A stretch of 7,529 nucleotides of DNA from an uncultured Clostridia bacterium. Lineage in GTDB: Bacteria > Bacillota > Clostridia > Oscillospirales > Acutalibacteraceae. The DNA lies in contig CANRAN010000066.1 in assembly GCA_947628595.1 (NCBI GenBank), forward strand, positions 1 through 7,529. The letters run 5' to 3'. Of this stretch, positions 1 through 5,245 are shown piece by piece. Under the pieces are notes generated by a model. That model made no database searches and was not told the origin of the DNA. It saw only the letters and a program-made list of their open reading frames with translations. The stretch's first letter is position 1; every line of letters starts with the position of its first letter. Position numbers and translations under genes: made by a program.

Positions 1-80
1 GGTACAATCCCATGCTTTCGTACTTTTAATTGACAGGATTAAGAACGACACTATATGCTTCATGCCCACCATATCAGGAT

Positions 81-126
81 ATATTTGGATAGACACACAG
101 CAATATACTGTCCTCCAAATATTTTT
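81..126 (+). terminator. Probable intrinsic terminator of a gene lying left of the window
   Basis: ATATTTGG (81-88) is exactly complementary to CCAAATAT (115-122). A further inner pairing of GACA (92-95) with TGTC (109-112) is possible. A run of five T (122-126) follows directly on the plus strand. On the minus strand no T run follows, so the signal is oriented left to right. The loop is large for a terminator and the outer stem is AT-rich, so strength is uncertain. Whatever it would terminate starts outside the window or is a short transcript. Confidence 0.45.
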
Positions 127-131
127 CATTG

Positions 132-160
132 AAAAAAAGAGCAGCGAATAACACTGCTCT
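132..160 (-). terminator. Intrinsic terminator of the lipoprotein gene
   Basis: Read on the minus strand, AGAGCAG (160-154) and CTGCTCT (144-138) form a 7-bp stem with a 9-base loop. The stem's end runs into a T tract (138-132). It lies about 33 bases beyond the stop codon of the minus-strand lipoprotein gene. This is a textbook stem plus U-tract. Confidence 0.85.
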
Positions 161-192
161 CCTATTTGTAATACCTTATTTTTTGCTAAGAC

Positions 193-1134
193 CTATTCCC
201 CCGGAGTCATTTCCGGAATACTTGGTGTGCTCCCCGAAAAACCGCCCAGCAAGCCTAAAATACCCATACCGGATTCGTCCTCTGTAACCGTATAGTCGCT
301 CGGTACGGTAAACAATGAAGCATCAGCCTTTGTTTCAAACTTTGAAATATTTATATCAACCTTATTTTCCCCATTACCTATCGAACAGCCCTTGATACTA
401 TCCCCGTCAAAATAAAGCTTAAGGGTAATCGGCTCCTGTGTCTTGCTCGATTCATCAGCTGAACTTAACTGTATGCTTCCGGTAAGTCCTGCTATTCCCG
501 AAAGGGCAGATGGATCATAATTTATGGTGTATGCCTCGTAGCTGTATGTGTTATCTCCGAATTTTTCTTCTCCCTCGCCCGCACTCTTTATTGTGTCTTT
601 CGTCAGACCATATGAGGAAATAACCTCACTCATATCTGTTGAAGATTCCGCATTGCTTGATTGCTGCTCTACTTTCGTCAGGATTGCCGTTTTATCATTT
701 GAGTTAAGGAAATATATACCGTCACTGTTCGTGAGCATATCCATATTACTTCCGGCAATGCCAATATTAACTCTCGCAGCATTTTCAGCATTTTTGGCAA
801 AACCAACCGAAATTTCGGTGCCTGCCGGAATAATACTTGCTGACATCTCTCCGCTTTCCCCTGCTTCAGGAATTTTCATGGAGATTGTAACATCAAGCTC
901 ATCACTCAAAAATTGATTTATAAATGCCTTTGTCTTATTTCCGAGTACATCAGCTCCGATAGCACTCTCTATCGGTTCCCTTATCCTTTCGTCTAACTCG
1001 ACGACGCTTTCCTGACTCTCCGCCGGTGCAGCAGCCTCCCCTTTCGAGGAATCTTTGTCACCATTATTGCTACAAGCCGCAAAGGACAATGCCACAACAC
1101 CTGTAAGTAGGACAGCAAGAATTCTTTTTTTCAT
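193..1134 (-). CDS. Secreted lipoprotein of unknown function, possibly LolA/LppX-like
   Basis: This 313-residue protein is predicted to be exported and anchored in the membrane by lipid. Residues 1-21 are a lipoprotein signal peptide: MKKR, a hydrophobic core, then FAAC with the lipid-carrying Cys at residue 21. Phe at -3 of the lipobox is slightly unusual. Residues 22-48 are a Ser/Ala/Glu-rich linker. Residues 60-280 are polar, alternate in a beta-like way, and end in a segment with a DASLFTVP signature (271-278). That pattern recalls the LolA/LppX-like lipoprotein fold, but this is inference. The C-terminal 25 residues are rich in Gly, Ser and Pro. The start is backed by AAGGAG on the minus strand (1149-1144), 9 bases upstream. 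The gene is monocistronic here, with its own promoter and terminator. I recognise no catalytic motif and the function is unknown. Confidence 0.85.
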   Translation of the reverse strand: MKKRILAVLLTGVVALSFAACSNNGDKDSSKGEAAAPAESQESVVELDERIREPIESAIGADVLGNKTKAFINQFLSDELDVTISMKIPEAGESGEMSASIIPAGTEISVGFAKNAENAARVNIGIAGSNMDMLTNSDGIYFLNSNDKTAILTKVEQQSSNAESSTDMSEVISSYGLTKDTIKSAGEGEEKFGDNTYSYEAYTINYDPSALSGIAGLTGSIQLSSADESSKTQEPITLKLYFDGDSIKGCSIGNGENKVDINISKFETKADASLFTVPSDYTVTEDESGMGILGLLGGFSGSTPSIPEMTPGE

Positions 1135-1166
1135 TTAAAGCAACTCCTTGTAATTTTCTTTAATTT

Positions 1167-1195
1167 ATTCTACCATAAAAATACGAACAATTCAA
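1167..1195 (-). promoter_or_regulatory. Probable sigma-A promoter of the lipoprotein gene
   Basis: On the minus strand, TTGAAT (1195-1190) is followed after exactly 17 bases by TAGAAT (1172-1167). The -10 is preceded by TG in the extended -10 position. Transcription would start near 1160, giving a leader of about 25 bases that contains the AAGGAG ribosome binding site. The region is AT-rich, so chance matches are possible, but spacing and location fit. Confidence 0.6.
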
Positions 1196-1317
1196 CAAAA
1201 ACTATTTTAAATATTAACGGCGACTGAAAATATATTAAAAAATAAGATCATTGTATGCTCTATCCTCTGCAAATATGTATATTATACAAAAATTATATTC
1301 ATTTTTTTTTAAAAAAG

Positions 1318-1346
1318 TTGACAACAACGGGCTGTAATGGTATATT
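1318..1346 (+). promoter_or_regulatory. Sigma-A promoter of the lysine/diaminopimelate operon
   Basis: A perfect TTGACA (1318-1323) is separated by 17 bases from TATATT (1341-1346), which matches the -10 consensus at five of six positions. Predicted initiation near 1353 lies about 20 bases before the riboswitch aptamer. A promoter this close to consensus suggests that control is mainly by the downstream riboswitch rather than at initiation. Confidence 0.85.
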
Positions 1347-1370
1347 ATATATAGTGTAATGTTTAATCGT

Positions 1371-1543
1371 AATCGGATAGAGGTGCGGTATTGCGTGTAG
1401 CATAAGTGAGATCGCCGTGGTCTGTGATTTATGCAAATGGCTGTATCGCCGAAGGAAAAACCGGTGGCAAGGTTTTTCCTGGGTATATGTCACACCGACA
1501 TATAACTGTCATCATACTGCTATGATGGGGAGCTATCGTTATG
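1371..1543 (+). ncRNA. Lysine riboswitch (L box) aptamer
   Basis: This RNA binds free L-lysine and controls the downstream operon. The conserved AGAGGTGCG (1379-1387) and CGCCGAAG (1447-1454) elements of the L-box family are present. All five helices can be drawn. P1 pairs GATAG (1376-1380) with CTATC (1533-1537). The outer P2 pairs GCATAA (1400-1405) with TTATGC (1429-1434). P3 is a perfect 9-bp helix, 1454-1462 with 1471-1479. P4 pairs 1484-1491 with 1497-1504, and P5 pairs 1510-1516 with 1521-1527. The conserved 3' segment GGGGAGCTATC also matches the family. A terminator follows 44 bases after the aptamer, so this is a transcriptional OFF switch. The location before asd-dapA-dapB fits the known targets of this class. 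Confidence 0.95.
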
Positions 1544-1586
1544 TCCAGCTCTGCGGAAGGTCTTTAGCCTTGTTGTAGTACATTGG

Positions 1587-1614
1587 TGAACCGATTCCTG
1601 TCGGTTCATTTTTT
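1587..1614 (+). terminator. Riboswitch-controlled intrinsic terminator
   Basis: TGAACCGA (1587-1594) pairs perfectly with TCGGTTCA (1601-1608) around a 6-base loop and is followed by six T (1609-1614). It lies between the lysine aptamer and the asd start. With lysine bound and P1 formed, this hairpin should form and stop transcription. The antiterminator partner is not obvious; candidates are given in the findings. Confidence 0.92.
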
Positions 1615-1654
1615 ATGCGATTGCTGCACTAAATTACCACGAGGAGAGAAAGTA

Positions 1655-2740
1655 ATGGAGAAAAAGTATAATGTAGGAATAATCGGTGCAACGGGTATGG
1701 TAGGTCAGCGTTTTGCGACACTGCTCGAAAATCATCCGTGGTTCAATGTTACTGTACTTGCTGCAAGCTCACGCAGTGCCGGAAAAACATATAAGGAGGC
1801 TGTTGAGGGTCGCTGGGCTATGACGGCTCCTATCCCTGAAAATATGAAGGATATGGTCATTCTTGATGCTGCCGATGTTCAAACCGTAGCTTCAATGGCT
1901 GATTTCGTATTCTGTGCGGTTGATATGAAAAAAGAGGATATCCGTGCATTGGAGGAAGCTTATGCAAAGGCTGAATGTCCTGTTGTTTCAAATAACAGTG
2001 CACATCGTTTTACACCTGATGTACCAATGGTAATTCCGGAAATAAATGATAATCATCTTGAGATAATCGAGGCTCAGAGAAAGCGTCTCGGAACAAAGAA
2101 GGGATTTATTGCCGTTAAGTCCAACTGCTCGCTTCAGAGCTATGTTCCCGCTGTTCATCCCCTGCTCAAGTATGGTGTAACAAAGGTTCTCGCCTGCACA
2201 TATCAGGCAATCTCCGGAGCCGGTAAAACCTTTGAGAGATGGCCCGAAATGGTTGATAATGTTATCCCCTACATAGGCGGAGAAGAAGAAAAATCCGAGC
2301 AGGAACCACTTAAAATCTGGGGTACAATAGAAAATGGTGAAATAGTCAAGGCAAACACTCCGTCTATCACAGCTCAGTGTATCCGTGTTCCTGTTTCTGA
2401 CGGTCATACTGCCGCTGTTTTCGTTGAGCTAAAGGATAACCCCGGTATCGAACAGATCATAAGCGACTGGGAAAGCTATTCCGGCAAGCCGCAGAAGCTT
2501 AAGCTCCCGAGCGCACCAAAGCAGTTTTTACACTATTTCAGAGAAAATGACAGACCTCAGATAAAGAGCGAGCGTAATCTTGAAAACGGCATGGCTGTTT
2601 CAGTAGGCAGACTCAGAGAGGATACACAATATACAATCAAATTTGTTTGTATGTCACACAACACATTGAGAGGAGCTGCCGGCGGTGCTGTACTTCTTGC
2701 AGAGCTCCTTTGTGCAGAGGGATATATAACACATGAATGA
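1655..2740 (+). CDS. asd: Aspartate-semialdehyde dehydrogenase
   Basis: The enzyme reduces aspartyl-4-phosphate with NADPH to aspartate semialdehyde, the branch point for lysine/diaminopimelate, threonine and methionine. It is cytosolic and has 361 residues. The Rossmann motif GATGMVGQRF is at 11-20. The catalytic Cys is Cys158 in SNCS, followed by QAISGAG (184-190) and the active-site His251 in DGHTAAV. SNCS, the ASSRSAGK stretch (37-44) and the VPYIxGEE-like segment near 204-211 place it with the fungal/archaeal-type enzymes rather than the enterobacterial type. ATG 1655 is chosen because GAGGAG (1641-1646) precedes it. The frame stays open upstream to a TTG at 1583, but those codons run through the terminator hairpin, so they are leader. 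The gene is first in the riboswitch operon, 25 bases before dapA. Confidence 0.95.
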   Translation: MEKKYNVGIIGATGMVGQRFATLLENHPWFNVTVLAASSRSAGKTYKEAVEGRWAMTAPIPENMKDMVILDAADVQTVASMADFVFCAVDMKKEDIRALEEAYAKAECPVVSNNSAHRFTPDVPMVIPEINDNHLEIIEAQRKRLGTKKGFIAVKSNCSLQSYVPAVHPLLKYGVTKVLACTYQAISGAGKTFERWPEMVDNVIPYIGGEEEKSEQEPLKIWGTIENGEIVKANTPSITAQCIRVPVSDGHTAAVFVELKDNPGIEQIISDWESYSGKPQKLKLPSAPKQFLHYFRENDRPQIKSERNLENGMAVSVGRLREDTQYTIKFVCMSHNTLRGAAGGAVLLAELLCAEGYITHE

Positions 2741-2765
2741 TTTATGATGATCGGAGGAAATTATT

Positions 2766-3653
2766 ATGAATGATCATATTTTTACCGGATCAGGCGTTGC
2801 TATCGTCACTCCCATGAATAATGACGGTAGTGTGAATTTCGAGGAATACGGAAAACTCATAGATTTCCAGATAGAAAACGGAACGGATGCAATTATAGCC
2901 TGCGGAACAACAGGAGAATCCGCCACAATGAGCGGTGAGGAGCACTGCAAGGTTATAGAATACACTGTTAAAAAGGTAGACGGAAGGGTTCCTGTTATAG
3001 CAGGTGCCGGGAGTAATGATACAGCATTTGCCGGAGAACTTTCTGTTGAGGCTGAAAAGCTTGGTGCAGACGCTATATTGTCCGTAACTCCATACTATAA
3101 TAAAACATCACAAAGCGGTCTTGTTCGTCATTATAACTATATTGCCGATAAGGTAAATATTCCGATAATTCTCTACAATGTTCCGTCAAGAACCGGCTGT
3201 AATATAAAGCCTGAAACCTATGCGGAGCTTTGCAAGCACCCGAATATCAAGGCTACCAAGGAGGCTAACGGGGACACGTCCGCACTTGTACGTACAATGG
3301 CACTATGCGGCGATAACCTTGAGGTTTACAGCGGCGAGGACAGTCAGGCATTCACAATAACAGCTATGGGCGGACTCGGTGTAATATCCGTATTCGCAAA
3401 TATCTGCCCGAGAGAGTCACATGAAATTGTACAAAAAACGCTTAACGGTGATTTTAAGGGAGGATTCGAGCTTCAGAAAAAATATATTGCACTTATGGAT
3501 GCTTTGTTCTCTGATGTAAACCCTATACCTGTCAAGGCTGCTATGAACCTTATGGGTTTTAACTGTGGTTCTTGCAGACTTCCGCTCGATAATATGAGTG
3601 AAAGTGGTCTTGAAAAGCTTAGACAGTGTATGAAAGCATACGGACTTATATAA
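2766..3653 (+). CDS. dapA: 4-hydroxy-tetrahydrodipicolinate synthase
   Basis: The enzyme condenses pyruvate with aspartate semialdehyde, the first committed step to diaminopimelate and lysine. It has 295 residues, normal for this TIM-barrel class I aldolase family. The Schiff-base lysine is Lys165 (KATKEANGD). The proton-relay residues Thr48/Thr49 (GTTGES), Tyr111 (PYYNK) and Tyr137 (ILYNVPSRTG) are all present, as is the substrate-carboxylate-binding Arg142. Compared with the E. coli lysine-inhibition site (recalled from memory), Ser52, Ala53, His60, Asn84 and Tyr110 are kept. The E. coli His53 and Glu84 positions are Gly57 and Phe88, so lysine feedback may be weak or absent. ATG is preceded by GGAGG (2753-2757). 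The dapB gene starts 20 bases downstream. Confidence 0.96.
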   Translation: MNDHIFTGSGVAIVTPMNNDGSVNFEEYGKLIDFQIENGTDAIIACGTTGESATMSGEEHCKVIEYTVKKVDGRVPVIAGAGSNDTAFAGELSVEAEKLGADAILSVTPYYNKTSQSGLVRHYNYIADKVNIPIILYNVPSRTGCNIKPETYAELCKHPNIKATKEANGDTSALVRTMALCGDNLEVYSGEDSQAFTITAMGGLGVISVFANICPRESHEIVQKTLNGDFKGGFELQKKYIALMDALFSDVNPIPVKAAMNLMGFNCGSCRLPLDNMSESGLEKLRQCMKAYGLI

Positions 3654-3673
3654 CCCGGAACGGAGAAGATAAA

Positions 3674-4429
3674 ATGACAGATATTATATTATCGGGATGC
3701 TCAGGCAAAATGGGTGCTTCCATTATTGCCTGCGTGAAATCCCGCACGGATTGTAAAATAACAGCAGGTGTGGATCTTGCAGAGCCGAGGAATGTTGATT
3801 TTTCCTATGCAGCAGGCTTTGATAAACTTGACGCTTGCGGTGATGTTATTATAGACTTTTCAAACCCTGCTGTGCTTGATTCAATGCTTGAATATGCCAT
3901 AGAGAAAAAGCTGCCGTGCGTTATATGTACAACAGGCTATAATGAGGAACAGAAAAGCAAAATACATAAGGCTGCGGAAAGCATACCTGTATTTTACTCG
4001 GGCAATATGTCGCTCGGAATTAATCTAATTATAGAACTTGCCAAAAAGGCTGCATCCGTGTTCGGCGAGGATTTTGATATCGAGATAGTTGAGCAGCATC
4101 ATAATCAAAAGCTTGACGCACCGAGCGGGACCGCACTTATGATAGCCGACGCTGTTTCCGAGGTAAGGAATGACAGCGAATATATATACGACCGCCATGC
4201 ATACAGAAGAAAACGTAATAAAAATGAGATAGGAATCCATTCTGTAAGAGGCGGAAATATTGTTGGAGAGCATGAAATTATTTTTGCCGGAACAGATGAG
4301 ATACTCAAAATTTCTCACAGCGCACGTTCAAAGACGGTATTTGCTGTGGGAGCTGTTAATGCCGCTGTATTTCTCAAGGGAAAGGCACCCGGAATGTACG
4401 ATATGTCTGATTTGCTTGCATCAAAATAA
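3674..4429 (+). CDS. dapB: 4-hydroxy-tetrahydrodipicolinate reductase
   Basis: The enzyme uses NAD(P)H to reduce the DapA product to tetrahydrodipicolinate. It has 251 residues, within the usual size for DapB. The N-terminal nucleotide-binding loop is GCSGKMG (8-14). IIDFSNP (59-65), CTTGY (85-89) and SGNMSLG (109-115) follow. The signature EQHHNQKLDAPSGTA (140-154) carries the catalytic His142 and Lys146 and the substrate-binding SGT loop. ATG 3674 has GGAG (3662-3665) upstream and begins directly with the Rossmann strand. An in-frame ATG at 3626 lies inside dapA and would add 16 residues unlike the family, so I reject it. Which later route (succinylase, acetylase, dehydrogenase or DapL aminotransferase) completes DAP synthesis cannot be told from this window. 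Confidence 0.96.
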   Translation: MTDIILSGCSGKMGASIIACVKSRTDCKITAGVDLAEPRNVDFSYAAGFDKLDACGDVIIDFSNPAVLDSMLEYAIEKKLPCVICTTGYNEEQKSKIHKAAESIPVFYSGNMSLGINLIIELAKKAASVFGEDFDIEIVEQHHNQKLDAPSGTALMIADAVSEVRNDSEYIYDRHAYRRKRNKNEIGIHSVRGGNIVGEHEIIFAGTDEILKISHSARSKTVFAVGAVNAAVFLKGKAPGMYDMSDLLASK

Positions 4430-4463
4430 CAACACATAGTTTTTACAAAGGAGCGTGAACCTA

Positions 4464-4913
4464 ATGAAGCCTACGATTACCGTATGCCACGATATTACCC
4501 TGATAACCCTACGCAATATTCCCGCCGATATCAGCTTTATAGCTAAAGTATTTGACAAGATTGCCGAAATGGGTACAGACGTGGATATGATTTCCCTGTC
4601 CCCTGTTCAAAGTTCAAGGACGAATTTATCCTTTACCGTCAAGGATGATGATCTGGTTAATATACTGAGCTATACCTCAAAGCTTGATGACGGTTCTGTT
4701 AAATCCATTGTAAGCAGCGGAAATTGCAAGATATCAATAAATGATGAGGCTATGGAAAATTGTCCCGGAGTTGCCGCTAAGGTGTTTACAAACGCCGCAA
4801 AGTCTGACGGTGAAATCAGACTTATAACCACGAGCGAGTCACAGATTTCCCTGTTAGTAACAAAATCAGATTGCGATGCGGTTTTTTCAAAAATAAAAGA
4901 GGCCTTTGAATAA
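4464..4913 (+). CDS. Stand-alone double-ACT protein resembling the aspartokinase regulatory domain
   Basis: This 149-residue protein is made of two ACT domains (about 11-72 and 86-149) and nothing else. Domain 1 keeps the pattern IPADISFIAKVFDKIAEMG, then VDMIS and LSFTV. Domain 2 has ISINDEAMENCPGVAAKVF (90-108) and ITTSESQIS (121-129), closely like the lysine-sensing C-terminal half of aspartokinase, where the TSE motif contributes to the effector site. No kinase domain precedes it. ATG 4464 is chosen because AAAGGAG (4447-4453) sits 10 bases upstream; the in-frame GTG at 4455 is only one base from that site. It lies 34 bases after dapB and before the operon terminator, so it is co-expressed under lysine control. 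Likely role, by inference: a lysine-binding regulatory partner of aspartokinase or another pathway enzyme. The catalytic partner is not visible. Confidence 0.85.
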   Translation: MKPTITVCHDITLITLRNIPADISFIAKVFDKIAEMGTDVDMISLSPVQSSRTNLSFTVKDDDLVNILSYTSKLDDGSVKSIVSSGNCKISINDEAMENCPGVAAKVFTNAAKSDGEIRLITTSESQISLLVTKSDCDAVFSKIKEAFE

Positions 4914-4950
4914 CTCTTAATAATAAAAAAACGGAATTAATCAATATTAT

Positions 4951-4983
4951 ATCGGGAGGTTCGCAGGAATCTCCCGATTTTCT
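4951..4983 (+). terminator. Intrinsic terminator of the lysine operon
   Basis: Bases 4951-4962 and 4967-4978 form a 12-bp stem (one G-T pair) with an ATCGGGAG/CTCCCGAT base and a 4-base loop GCAG. TTTTCT follows. It lies 37 bases after the ACT gene stop and separates the operon from murC. On the minus strand the nearest T-rich stretch (4924-4930) is too far away for efficient termination, so it acts mainly left to right. Confidence 0.88.
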
Positions 4984-5106
4984 CAGTACATTCCCACATG
5001 ATATAAATAAATCCTACCGAACAGATATTCCCGACAGATAAATATTACAATTTTATGGCTTGGATAGGTCATTTTTCCGACTTTTTGCTAAAAAAGATAA
5101 TCAATA
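4984..5106. other. AT-rich spacer with no recognisable feature
   Basis: The bases between the lysine-operon terminator and the murC promoter hold no convincing gene on either strand. The only plus-strand reading frame of note (ATG 5055, 38 codons) has no ribosome binding site and runs through the promoter. I see no repeat, no tRNA and no stable hairpin here. Confidence 0.6.
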
Positions 5107-5135
5107 TTGAAATTGGGGAACATTTATTATATAAT
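5107..5135 (+). promoter_or_regulatory. Sigma-A promoter of the murC-speD operon
   Basis: TTGAAA (5107-5112), 17 bases of spacer and a perfect TATAAT (5130-5135) make a near-consensus vegetative promoter. Transcription should begin near 5142, giving a leader of about 100 bases before murC, unusually long for a housekeeping gene. Confidence 0.82.
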
Positions 5136-5152
5136 AATAGCTGTGTAGATTT

Positions 5153-5190
5153 TTTGTCATATGATGCATAAATATGTATAGTGTGACAAA
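5153..5190 (+). promoter_or_regulatory. Imperfect hairpin in the murC leader
   Basis: TTTGTCA (5153-5159) pairs exactly with TGACAAA (5184-5190). Inside it, ATGCAT (5164-5169) pairs with ATGTAT (5174-5179, one G-T pair) around an AAAT loop. The 4-by-4 internal region allows further A-T and G-T pairs. The hairpin starts about 10 bases after the predicted transcript start. No T tract follows directly, so it is not an intrinsic terminator. It could stabilise the mRNA 5' end, bind a regulator or, as DNA, be an operator. Function is unknown. Confidence 0.5.
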
Positions 5191-5245
5191 GTCTTATTTT
5201 CGCCTTATTACGCTAATATAAAGATGAACGTGGGAGTGGTTTTCT

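Noticed and set aside
548..916. Open plus-strand frame of 122 codons opposite the lipoprotein gene
   Set aside because: It is fully antisense to a gene with signal peptide, promoter, ribosome binding site and terminator, and has no ribosome binding site or recognisable protein features of its own.
1299..1493. Minus-strand frame of 64 codons across the lysine riboswitch
   Set aside because: It is the complement of the structured aptamer and the operon promoter, and the sequence there is explained by RNA helices.
1557..1571. AAGG/CCTT mini-hairpin between aptamer and terminator
   Set aside because: Four base pairs with a 7-base loop are too weak to call as a regulatory structure on their own.
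1988..2407. Minus-strand frame of 139 codons inside asd
   Set aside because: It is a shadow of the asd coding sequence, with Cys/Phe-rich composition and no initiation signals.
3626..3673. Upstream in-frame ATG extension of dapB overlapping dapA
   Set aside because: There is no ribosome binding site at 3626, and the added residues precede the family's normal N-terminus. ATG 3674 with GGAG upstream fits better.
5055..5171. 38-codon plus-strand frame in the spacer before murC
   Set aside because: It has no ribosome binding site, and it overlaps the murC -35/-10 and the leader hairpin, so it could not be translated from the murC transcript.
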